DNA of 64,000 nucleotides, taken from positions 25,803,021 through 25,867,020 of the forward strand of contig OX335642.1 of NCBI GenBank assembly GCA_946894095.1, given 5' to 3'. Shown one piece after another: positions 22,200 to 32,900 of the stretch (its first letter is position 1; each line of letters starts with the position of its first letter). A program made the translations under genes and the position numbers. The stretch comes from Incurvaria masculella (Eukaryota > Arthropoda > Insecta > Lepidoptera > Incurvariidae). A model generated the notes under the pieces. The model saw nothing but the letters and a program-made list of their open reading frames with translations, did not search any database and had not been told where the DNA came from.

Positions 22200-22565
22200 G
22201 TACAGAGTCTCTATTACGAGTTACACATCACGTATCGATAAATCACTAAGCTCATCGATATCGCTCGCCGACGCCATTGAAAATAGAATTTGGGGAGGGA
22301 TACTTACACTAAATCGCCCGCCCATGGATTTTTATTTTAAGTAGACCATATTTTCAAAAAATATATATTATTTATATAATCTATATTATATAATACATAT
22401 ATTATTAACATATAAATTATTTTTATAATCTAAAAATCCATGGACGGGAGATTTAGTGTATGGTCTCAAATACTCTATTCATGCGAGCGAAAGCGATAAT
22501 CTTAGCGTTTGATCGATAACTGATTTGTAACTCGTAATAGAGGCTTTGATTTTCTCGAGTTCTAA
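22200..22565. repeat. outer palindrome around a TA-flanked MITE
   Basis: Left arm 'ctctattacgagttacacat ... gcgatatcgctcgc' (22205-22270) pairs with the inverted right arm 'gcgagcgaaagcgataat ... ttgtaactcgtaatagag' (22481-22543). The inner MITE (22305-22460) lies near the centre. Noncoding. Confidence 0.65.
22305..22460. mobile_element. 156-bp AT-rich MITE, TA target duplication
   Basis: TACACTAAATC..CCATGGATTTTTA at the left and the inverse TAAAAATCCATGG..GATTTAGTGTA at the right give about 28-bp terminal inverted repeats. The core is almost pure A/T. TA flanks suggest mobilisation by a Tc1/mariner-type transposase, which is inference. Confidence 0.75.
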
Positions 22566-22574
22566 CGACACATA

Positions 22575-22889
22575 TAAAAACCGGCCAAGTGCGAGTCGGA
22601 CTCGCACACGAAGGGTTCCGTACCCACGATTTAGCCCTCAAAAATCACGTTTTTTTGTACGGGGGGCCCCCTTTATTTTTTATATATATTGATCTTACCT
22701 ATTTGTTGTTACAGCGGCAAAATAAATACACACTTTGTGAAAAATTCAGCTGCCTATCTATTACGGTTCATGAGATACAGCCCTGTGACAGACGGACGGA
22801 CGGACGGACGGACGGACGGACGGACGGACGGACGGAGGAGGCTTAGTAATAGGGTTCCGTTATCACCCTTTAGGTACGGAACCCTAACA
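22575..22889 (+). repeat. GGCCAAGTGCGAGTCGG repeat, copy 7, with GGAC run
   Basis: Full-length copy: ccggccaagtgcgagtcgg start, GGAC run at 22793-22835, end 'ggtacggaaccctaacaa'. Confidence 0.85.
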
Positions 22890-23209
22890 AGTAAGAACTT
22901 CACAGGACGCTGCACTAAGCAACGAACATTCGACGTCGCTCGACCCGAATTCGCTAATCGTTTTCTAAAACTCGTGGCTACGCTGCCGCCGCCATACGAA
23001 TAAGTTTCAATCGCTACTCCCGCCCTTCCATGCTCGCTGCAGCCGGTCGTCGGTCACGTAGGAATAGTGCGATCGTGCATCACGCATTTAATCGCGTTGT
23101 GCTCCTTTTGGTGACTTCGATGTTGCTGCTATTGTTGAGGTCACCCCGCGTATGCTGTGGTGGCCTCCGGGACTATCTCGACATCTGCCCCACGAGTTTT
23201 TATGGCAAC
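22890..23209. repeat. interspersed repeat with homology to 22020-22190 and 32068-32230
   Basis: 'ggctacgctgccgccgccat', 'acgaataagtttcaatcgct' and 'cccttccatgctcgc' recur at 32145-32215 (atggctacgccatacgaatt) and, inverted, at 22075-22130 (gagcatggaaggacggga). The 81-codon hydrophobic frame at 23030-23275 starts in this repeat and ends in the next MITE, so it is not called as a gene. Confidence 0.45.
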
Positions 23210-23555
23210 CGAGCCCCTAGTCCCACTTGTCAACTAAATTGGCGTATACGCCAAACCGATCGGCTGGCGTTTTAAATGTATGGAGGAATTAAAGAGCGCG
23301 CGCAGTGGGCGAACTAATATTTGCGAATCCGAGTTTGATTTGACAGCTTACTCACCGCCGCCGTAAATACGTTGACGTAGCCATTTACGCCGACTCCTCG
23401 TTTTCATACAAATCGGAAGCCCGAGTTTGATTTTGACAACTTGAATAAGTAAAACCACAGAATAAGTAGTAAAGGTTTTTATGGGATTTCACGTTTTTAC
23501 GTTACATCGAAGTTCCGTAAACGCCAATTTAGGTGAGCACTCGGACTGAGCACTC
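23210..23555 (+). mobile_element. MITE with AGAGC..CTAGTCC termini, copy 3
   Basis: Left end gagcccctagtcccacttgt and right end 'ggtgagcactcggactgagc'+actct are imperfect inverses. The interior 'gaagcccgagtttgattttg' and 'cgttacatcgaagttccgta' match the family. Noncoding. Confidence 0.8.
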
Positions 23556-24454
23556 TGGTAACAGCGACATTACCTAAAGCAATAGACTCAAAATGTGACC
23601 ATTTTAATTTATCTAGCCTAATTCTCTTTGCAGATTTGTACTATCGCCCGGTTTCCATTTATCCACCTTTAGCTTCAAAAATCCCAAAGTTACCTTTCGG
23701 TTACATCGTACAATATACAATGTAACTGAAAGTTAACTATCGAATTTCAGGTAGCTGGAGGTGGTGAAAAGGGGGGTATATCATACTATAAATCAGAACT
23801 ACATGGGCTTACGAACTACGGGTACTACGACCGTACCATAGATATTTCCGTACCCATAGATAATCGTACCTGACCTTATGATTTACGTTGATCAATGTGT
23901 CTTGATATTGATTAACTAATGTCAAACACAATCTGACCCGTATTTCTGTGCGTAGTCCCTCATTCTCATCACTTGTCAACCTCGTTCGCAGCCCGCGTTT
24001 CTTTTTTATCACACCTAGACGGTGGGTGTTGTCACGGTGCACCAGACGTAGATGTGGAAGCGAGATGGGCGCTTTAGGATCATTTCAAAGCGGGTAACCG
24101 TATGTAAAAAAAACCTAATGATTCTCTCGCTGCGTTGTCGCCAGAGCCGTAAAGGCGGCTGGAAACTAGAAAGTATTTTTAAAATGATATGATATGGTAA
24201 GGTACGTAACACACGACATAGCATCGGTTTTCATTGGTCGTTCAATCCAGCCTATATATGTTAGCCACTTTGTAAAGCGGCTAATTTTCGAGCAAACGCA
24301 ACATTTACAATCCGCCTACGACGTGCATACCTACGCATATATACATACATATACATTTATACGTAGAATGCAGGCCCGCGGCGGCGTGGCGCAAATAGCG
24401 CACGGGGCGGTGCTTCGAGAGCGAGCAAGGAAAGACGGAAGTGGCGATCGGAGT
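23556..24454. other. unannotated stretch
   Basis: No supported gene. A GC-rich patch at 24366-24450 (ggcccgcggcggcgtggcgc) precedes the SINE but has no domain. Confidence 0.35.
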
Positions 24455-24608
24455 GGTTTCCGAACCATGGAGCAGCTCGCATTCGTGACGAAATGCACTT
24501 ATCTAACTCAGGAAGAGAAAGAAAGTGGTGCATGTCGGGGCGAGGAATTGAATTGAGACCTCTGGTACGCTAGGCCAGTCCTCGCGCCACTAGGCTACGA
24601 GCCGCTCA
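24455..24608 (-). mobile_element. tRNA-derived SINE head fragment
   Basis: The minus strand from 24605 reads ggctcgtagcctagtggcgc, then 'agaggtctcaattcaattcc' (degraded B box), then 'gtgcatttcgtcacgaatgc'. It lacks the body and tail. The source family is the one at 15255-15395. Confidence 0.65.
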
Positions 24609-25050
24609 ACGGCCACTCCCGTCCTTCCTTCCACGCTGCTTCCACAGACGCGTTGCTCAATACGCGCGAAATACCTGCCCACATACCAGCGGAACGTTTG
24701 AAGGCGCAGCAACACCCACAAGGCGTCGTCGACGGAATCGCTTTTTGTAAACGATTTCACTAACCTAGACCACTCACATATGTGGTTTCTTTTGACCGGG
24801 ATTGCGGGAAATTAGATGAATTAGTACGTTGCGATATTGTAGAAACGCTCAATTCAATGTAATTAAACTACATATCAAAATCGTTTCGTCTATCACTGAG
24901 TGACTAATTAGGGACTTGGTGACGCATGCGCTAACGAGACTTTCCGTTCCACAATCTCTGGTTAGTATTACAGTTATGGTTACTTTACTATAGATCTCTC
25001 TTTTGTATTCTTGAGGCGAATATATTTTTATTTTAAAATTATCACCAACC
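24609..25050. other. unannotated stretch
   Basis: No gene or repeat family recognised. Confidence 0.3.
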
Positions 25051-25296
25051 AGAGCCCCTAGTCCCACTTGTTACCTGATACGAAACTTCGAAGTTACGTA
25101 ACATCGTCAAACCCACGTACACGTTTACTACTTATTCTTTGGGTTTACTTCTTCAAGCTGTCAAATCGGACTCGCAAACGTTAGTTCGCTTAACGCCCAC
25201 TGCGCGCGCTCTTCAATTTCTCCGTACATTTTAAAACGCTAGTCGATTTGTTTGGCGTAAACGCCAATTTAGGTGACAAGTCGGACTAGGAGCTCT
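25051..25296 (-). mobile_element. MITE with 21-bp TIRs (AGAGC..ACTTGT), best-preserved copy
   Basis: The left end AGAGCCCCTAGTCCCACTTG and the inverse of the right end AGAGCTCCTAGTCCGACTTG pair over about 21 bp with two differences. The interior is the family consensus in inverse orientation ('gtaaacgccaatttagg', 'cgcgcgctcttcaattt'). The element is 246 bp and noncoding. Confidence 0.85.
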
Positions 25297-25498
25297 GAAG
25301 CCGAAATTAACCTAAAGAAGTACAGATAATATTAATTGTAGTTTGCTTTCTCTCATAACCATCCCCACTTAAAACTTTTAAATGTAATTTACCTTTAATA
25401 TGTACATATATAAGATATACATAGATACAATTCCGGTAAGTGAAACCTAGTCAATAATAAGATGGAAAAGGTTTAAATATATACGCGCATTGTAACTT

Positions 25499-25856
25499 TT
25501 TTAGGGTTCCGTACCCAAAGGGTGAAAACGGAACCCTATTACTAAGCCTCCGCTGTCCGTCCGTCCGTCCGTCCGTCCGTCCGTCCGTCCGTCCGTCCGT
25601 CCGTCCGTCCGTCCGTCCGTCCGTCTGTCCGTCTGTCACAGGGCTGTATCTCAGTAACCGTAACAGATAGACAGCTGAAATTTTCACAGAGTGTGTATTT
25701 ATTTTGCCGCTATAACAACAAATAGGTAAGATTAAGAAATAATTAAAATTAAAGGGGGTCCCCATACAAAAAACGTGATTTTTTTGTATACATTTTTTTA
25801 CGATGGTACGGAACCCTTCGTGTGCGAGTCCGACTCGCACTTGGCCGGTTTTTTAT
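25499..25856 (-). repeat. GGCCAAGTGCGAGTCGG repeat, copy 8 (minus), long CCGT run
   Basis: Complete minus-strand copy from ttagggttccgtacccaaag to cgactcgcacttggccggtt. Its run of about 19 CCGT/CTGT units (25552-25632) is one of the two longest in the window. Confidence 0.88.
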
Positions 25857-27312
25857 TTTTATTGAACACCTATGCCGTCGAAACGCGTAGCCTCCCGCTT
25901 ACATGTATTGTACACCCACACGCAATGTTGTTTGTGTAAGGTAATATCAAGAACGTTTAAAGAGTATGTAATGAGTATGTAAAATCCGATGTAGTCACCT
26001 GCTAAAATATCCTAAAAGTGTACACTTTTTAGTTTAATATTGCAGATTACCTTAAAAACGTGAACAAATCGAGTTATCGGAATCCTTTCGGTCATGATTC
26101 TCACAAAATAAGTAATATTCATCAAAACGGGTTCTGAGTCTGTCTTTGATACCCACATAATGTTTCACCTTGTCTGTGATGACACCATATTTTTATTTAT
26201 TTTGTTTTGTTGGTCTGGCTAAATTCGGCGCAGTAAAAGCAAGCCTGGTCCTTGGGCCGCCCTCTGATGTGAGAAACTCCTTGAAGGACGCCTGTACTTA
26301 GCTGTAAGTCGTATAAAGATTACGCTGGGTTAGTTATTATATTATTACTATTTATTAGTTATTATATTCTAGAACCTGCTACCCTGATCCACAGTAGGAA
26401 CTTTTCATCTTACAAACTTTGCATGCTGAGCACCACATAATCGCTGCAGAAAGCGTCGTATTTGATTCATCAGCTCTCCTAGGCCTATGAAAGATACCAG
26501 CACCCCTACGAAATCGGATTTTTGGAATGAGCAAAAAAAAGCACATGCTACGAAAACAACTCTTACAGCCTATTTATGTAGAATATTCTGATTTTTTTTT
26601 CAATTGCTGAAAAAAATAGTTTATACAGCCGAATTTGAGTTGAAAAATTACAATCAAAACGTAAAATTCCCCGTATTCCCCAAGTATTACCGGCCCTGAA
26701 ATTTTGCCGACCTAGGCCCGGGCCTACTCGGCCTACAGGGAAATTTGTCCCTGTACGGACTAAAATATGTACAAGGACTGTTAGGCTTGGCTTAGGACGA
26801 GGGACGAAGCCCGCTAGTGATTGAGCGGCTTAGGGTCTTTTTCACCTACTGCTGATTAGCTTAATCGCCACATATTAAGGGCCTTTCTTAGCAGCTTGCA
26901 GTCAATATCAGGACAAGTTAATCGGCACTTGGTAAAAACCAGACTTAGCCTGCACTGAACGAACCTTTGTCTTATTCTGTGCCTTTGTGCTGGTTAGCCT
27001 GCAAGGGTGGAACGACCTATTCATATGCTAAGGGAGGAAATATCATGCGGCTTAGCCTGTAAGAGAGTAAAGACCGTACATCATAACATAGGTCGAGTAG
27101 ATTGTCATAGTCTACGAGAGAGAAACGAAAGGGGGTTCCTAGCGACATTGCGGTTTACGGTAGAAGTAGCGACGATAACGTTATTGAATGGCCACCGCTA
27201 CGTAATTTTGACAAAGCTTTTAGATTAATATGGTATCTCTAACAGCGCTTGAGTCCGCCTGGTGCGAGAAAAAAATTTCGATCTGCCTAACGTTATGTTT
27301 ATTTCCTTTCCA
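25857..27312. other. unannotated stretch upstream of the ferrireductase-like gene
   Basis: About 1.45 kb that must hold, or lie downstream of, the transcription start of the following gene. 26510-26700 shows 'ggaatgagcaaaaaaaagca' and 'ccccgtattccccaagtatt', related to the GATTACC repeats. I see no certain first (untranslated) exon or TATA box. Confidence 0.35.
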
Positions 27313-27351
27313 GAACCCGCCAATCACTGAGAGGGGGATAACACATTCGCC
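27313..27351 (+). other. 5' UTR portion of the start exon
   Basis: A pyrimidine-rich acceptor (ttatttcctttccag, ending 27312) immediately precedes 39 nt of leader and the ATG at 27352. This implies at least one upstream untranslated exon that I cannot place. Confidence 0.5.
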
Positions 27352-29997
27352 ATGTTGCCGCGGATAAAAAGTGCGCGGTGGCTGCATTACGCATGCGCGG
27401 TGCTCCTCTTAGCATCCCACACAGAACAGCTGTCAGATGGGGCGCCACCTAAGGTTGGTAGTTGGTACCTACACTGTCTGTTCTTCCGAAGAGGTAATTT
27501 TTTTGTTTAAGGTTTAACCAATGGTATCTCTAGGGGAATCTTTACCGTCCTTATAATTCTACACTCTTACTACTAGGCTGTGCTACTTCTCTGTCTAGTT
27601 TACATGGTCACTTCTATTTTTTCAAAAGAACATGAGATGGGGATGCGCTCGAAACTTCGATGTTACCTACGTAAAATCGTCAAGCACACGTTTCAAAGGC
27701 CATAGCCTAGATATCGCTAAAGCGTTTGACCGGCCTTGTGTCAGACAAGGCACTGCTTTCCAAGCTGTCCTCCTGCGGCCCATCACCCGACCTACATATG
27801 TGACTGGATCGCCGTCTTTCTGCACGGCCGCAACGAATCATGGTTGATGGTTGTTGCTCCAAAGCCATGCCAGTAAACGCCGGCGTACCGCAGGGCTCTA
27901 TCCTGTCCCCAACCCTTTTTCTGATGCAAATGTTTGACCTAAGGCACGCATAAACCGTCTGTCCCTCCTGCAGGCGTGCGCCGACATGACGCCGCGACAC
28001 AGCGACATCGCGCCACAGACATCAACGCCGCCGTACGCAGTCACCGCGTCCGCGCCGCAGGTGCGGCAGGGTGGCCGCGTCAACGTGACCGTGGCGGGCG
28101 CGGCTGGTGGCGGGGCGCCCATCGGCGGCTTCATGCTGCAGGCGAGGCGCGTGCAGGTGCGGACGGTAGATGGCGTTGTATGCGAATGGGGAATATGGTG
28201 TTATCGCTCTTGTAATAGTTAGAAAGGGACAGCAATAGGGTGACTCGAGTGAAAATGTTGGAACGCGAGTCTAGCTGTCATTCCATGAGTAAGAAAGTGT
28301 AACTAAGTATTCACCGGTGAGTCACCGGTGATTGTGAATCGCTAGATTTTATTAATTTCGAGATAAGCCCCCTGAACTAAAAAGGTTCTGTCATACCTGT
28401 CTGATAGTTATGAAATAGTCAACATATTAAAAATATTGTAATTACTCATTTAATTTCCTGAATTTATTGCGAAAATAATGAAGTGTTGCCAAGTTATGCT
28501 AATAAGAAAACTAAATAACACAATAAATTGTCTAGAAATATTTCATTAGAAACTTAAAAAGCTTATGCCGCTCATATTCAAAGTAGTTTGAAGACAAACG
28601 TAAGCTTGTTTTTCCTCAAAACCTTATTTGAACTGCAACATGGAGTAACTTCTTTCTTGAGCAACGTAACACTTGCTCGCCCCATGGCGCCAATTAATTG
28701 CTCCTTGAATGGTTCCATTCTTGTCCATAAACCATGTTGTCGGAGATTGCTGGATATTGTCGTGACGACGAAATCGACAAAGATTGCTGCAAGTTGAGCA
28801 ACTTTAGTTGCCTGTGTACGGGTCCTTTAGTATGGTACCAAGTGCAACTAAACATGAGACTCAATCACTCACTCGTCTGTTCACCCGGCGAGTTAATTTA
28901 GCATGTTTACGCCCAGCCATCTCATTGCTTCTAGAAATAACTCGCCTTAACAAGAAACACAAGATTCACGACCATCGAATGCCATTTCAGGAGCCCGACA
29001 CGATAGTGGGCCGCTTCACGCGCGTGCCAGACCCCGCTATGGAGAAGGTGGTCCGGTGCCAAGCGGAGGGCGACACGGCGACGCACAGCACGCCGGAGCC
29101 CAAACACGACCTCACGTTCGAGTGGCAAGCCCCCACCGATTACCTTGGCAGCGTCTTCTTCAGGTGAGCCGACGCTGCGATCCCAGGAGTGGAAAAGAGT
29201 TACGAAGCTTTGAGTTAACTCAAGCCACAGACGGTTTGAAGGGTTAATCAGTCCGTTCCATGCCCCATGGACGCATCTCTGTGGAACTTTAGTCCCTTAT
29301 TAATCAGAAGCACTGGGCGCTGTAAATCAGAGCAACCTTTTGTGGTGGACAATGGGTTTTTGAGAACCACGTTTCCTCCGCCGCACAGGGTCATGAAAAT
29401 ATCTGCCGATATTGTGTTTACTCTTGTGTCGAATTGACAACAAAGATAGTGCAGATATGTTGTCTCATTGAGCGTGGTTTTATGATGTTAGGTGAATTGG
29501 GGAAAACTGTTTTGTGTTCCAAAAACCGCAGTACTTACATACAACTGAAAATTGTACCTGCTCTCAGTACTTTGTGTTGTTACGACGCCTCTATGAAGAT
29601 TTTTAATTTGGCTTTCAATGGCGTCACCGAATCCGGGCCCATTGGCAGCATAGGAGGGTTTCAATTGAGGTCTGATTAAAATGAGTGGCCACTCGACGAG
29701 CTCCTGTACCTATTGCTTACGTTTCGGATCGCAAAAAAGCATCCAGAAGGACGGCGTCCTAGTCTCCTAAGACTAGGACTCCGTCCTCCCTTCTCTACCT
29801 ATGCACAATCCGTAGAACTTAATATTTCGAACCATTAATATTCCAGAGCGACAGTGGCGCAGAGCTACGCGACGTTCTGGCGCAACGTGGAGTCGCCATT
29901 AGTAGAAGTGGTGTCTCCAGACGCCGTCATCACCACGACGCCGCGCACCGCGACTACACGCGCCACCGTCACTCGCCCAACCGCCACCGCCACAGAG
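27352..29997 (+). CDS. exons 1-4: signal peptide and Reeler domain
   Basis: Exon 1 (27352-27453) encodes a basic start followed by CAVLLLASHTEQLSDGAPPK, a cleavable leader with the SDGAPP entry typical of Reeler domains. Exon 2 (27974-28156) starts ACADMTPRH and contains GGAPIGGFMLQARR. Exon 3 (28991-29163) contains DTATHSTPEPKHDLTFEWQAP. Exon 4 (29847-29997) starts with ATVAQSYATFW and ends in a Thr/Ala/Arg-rich linker (ITTTPRTATTRATVTRP). Cysteines in ACADM and VVRCQ are candidates for the family's disulfide. The Reeler domain lies on the extracytoplasmic side. Exon 2 alone would have looked like a short open frame starting at 27986, but its true coding start is upstream, through splicing. 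Confidence 0.88.
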
Positions 29998-32900
29998 GTA
30001 CGGTCTCTTTGATCACCTGTATGACTTGAATTGTCCTATGTGTTGAGAATATTTGTATGGGTAGGAATCACGTTCTGATTTGTTTGCTGGGCAAGCTTGA
30101 TCATAGGTTGACTCTTTTGAGTGTGCAGGACATGGATGGCTAAAACCACACCCACCATCATGATATTAGCGCAAAACAGCACATTTCCGATGAAATTAGG
30201 TGCCATGCGAAGACCTTTCCTTTGCGAGAATGGCTACGTTGAACACGAAAAAAATTCCATGTCCTATTCGACCATATTTTCATTCAATGAGTGTGTGCCA
30301 ACCTGAGCAGGCCAAACCTACCATGTAGTATTAGAATATTTATAAATAAAATTTTGCTTGATTTCTCTTATTTTAAGGTCATTCAAGGTTCACAAAATAA
30401 TAATAGCTACATTCTTATTGCCTTCATAATTCTGAAACTATTGCAGAGCACGCCGCCCCCGCAGCTCGATCCTATCTACCAGGGCTGCTCCGACACGAAA
30501 CTGTGTTTCGGCTCGCGAGAAAACTGCATTCAGTCCGGCAACTGTCCCGCCGTGGTCGCCGTGCTGGTCGCAGGAGACACGTTCACGTTCGAGCTGCAGG
30601 CCGTCGGGAGCCCCGCGTACGTGGCTGCTGGATTGAGCGGCGACCGCGCCATGGGAGACGACAGCGCGATGGAGTGCGTGCAGAGCAACGGGAGGGTGTC
30701 GCTGCACGCGTCGTGGACCTATCCCAAGGTCTGTAGGACTTGTGGCGTGTGACTAGGGACTGTATACCACTCCCCAACACGGGTGATCGCTGGAGTAAGG
30801 TTCATGCTCGAGCTGCAAGGTAGCATCTACCTATAGAGCCCAATCTTAGAATAAGCGGATGTTATCAGGCGTATTCAGAGACGAGCTGTAAAATCTTAGC
30901 ACGAGATTAGCACCGAACTAACCATACAAAAACCAGTTTAGTCCGCCCACTCTGAATGCGGCTGATAATCTTTACCTTCGACATAACCACGCTATGGGGA
31001 TGAAAAGCTGGGTCTTGAAACCCGCTGCTTCCTCTAGTCGTGTTATTAAGACAGCTAAGTGATCAGCACCATCTATTGTTGGGAATCCTGATCAGTTTCT
31101 ATGCATCTGTTTAAGTCGTTTGTTGGCTATGCTGCGACTAGCAGCTCCTTATGTAGATAGTGCTACGGTCGCTGCAGCAGTGAATCGAAAAGGGTATAGA
31201 ACCGAGAGGGGCCGGGGTGAGAAGCGTAAACCTAAAACGATACCCCTGGATTTACCTAGCGAAAAAAACCTCTTACAGACGGAGCCTTACGTGAGCCGGA
31301 TGGATGTGCCGCAAGACATTCTCCGGCTGCGTCAGTCTTCATTTACCGATGGCAAGCTGTACTGTCGGTTCGAACGCGACGCCGTCAGCACAGTCCGGGG
31401 TGTTAACTTCGACCTGGCTAATGGTCTCTATAACTTGATGGTCGTCGCCGGATCCTCCATGAAAGGTACGAACTAAATCCAAAAGTTTGCTTGTTTTTCT
31501 TATAGAATTGGATATAGATGCCGTGACCAATGGGTTATTGGTCAAATATCACGACCCGTGTGAGTTATGTTATTTAATCACCATTGAAGGTCATGTGCCA
31601 CACAAATCATCAGTGAGATTGGTACTACCACACTTGAACTCATTGAACCAGTCGCAACCAGTGACACGGGAGGAACGAAATCGGCTCTTATCACGCCCTT
31701 AATGCGTTCCGGTTTCTCCGCAAGAGATGGCCCTTACGCAAACGACACACATTTTCAGATGCGGATCGCGTTGGCTTTCACGACCTGGCCTTCGAGTCGA
31801 CGGGCACAGCTCTGAAGTTAGCGCAGGTCGGCGCGGCGCAGGGCGCCTCCAAGCTGCTGCTGCGGCTGCACGGCGCGTTCATGGTGGCCGCCTGGCTGGG
31901 AACCGCCTCCGTCGGGATCCTGTTGGCCAGGTAAGCGTTTATGAGCTGCTTACTTAAGGCGCGTCTGGCGTGACCAGTGGGGATGGAAGTAACGGTTTCC
32001 AGCGAGTGAGTTACAGCGCTTCTTACAGATTTTATCGAGTTTCTACGATACGTAAGAACAGGAGCTATTGAGTGCAACGAATATTAATGTTGTTCGTTCC
32101 GAATTCGTAAGCGAACTAACTACAGTTAGACGTTTTCCACTAACTCATGGCTACGCCATACGAATTAGTTTCGATCGCTCCTCATGTCCTTCCATGCTCT
32201 CCGGGCGTGATGGTGTACGTCGCGTCAGAATGTTCGCCACGAATTTGTTATATACAGGGTCAATCTTTCAAGCGGGCACTCAGGGCCTTATCCGAAACTA
32301 TAAGAAATAGCGAAAAAAACTCAAAGTCATGAGGCCGATTTTGATAAACACTAAAACTGCTTTATTCGATTTTTGGAAAAATCGTTTCCCTAGCCGGGAA
32401 TCGAACTTGTTGATTTTGAGAAAAAATAAAGCATTATTTCTAAACAGGATTATTGTACCAGTTAATAGTGTCGCTTATAAGAAAAAAATCCTGTGAAGTC
32501 ATGCTATACGGCAAACGAAAAAAAGGTGTTGATTTTTTATTTTATTATTATCGATTTCACTAAAATTAGAATAATTAGAAAGGGACAACACTAGGGTGAC
32601 ACATGTGAAAATGTTGTATGCGAGTAGCGGTCATTCATAAAGTTTAAGTAGTAAAATTATAACCATTCTGGATTTTTGCGAGTCCTCTCAGAAACTTCAT
32701 TCCAGACTTGTGGAGCAGGAAGAGGAATGCATTCCTCTTTAGAGACAGAAAATCTCATCGCTTGTGTGTAGAGTTCCCGTGCCGATACATTTATAGATTA
32801 GGGCAGTTATCTAATAAGTAAATGTGTCAACTGTGTACTTTTATTCGTCAGATATTTCCGAACGACGTGGGTGGGCAAGCAGCTTGGCGGGAAGGACATT

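Noticed and set aside
23030..23275. Hydrophobic 81-codon frame resembling a signal peptide
   Set aside because: It lies across an interspersed repeat and ends inside a MITE. Related repeat copies do not keep the frame.
27986..28222. Open frame starting MTPRHSDIAP taken as a separate gene
   Set aside because: It is exon 2 of the ferrireductase-like gene. Coding begins upstream through splicing to the signal-peptide exon, and the frame past 28156 is intronic.
31487..31702. 71-codon frame in intron 6
   Set aside because: Looked coding-like, but it has no recognisable domain, and the flanking exons join in phase without it.
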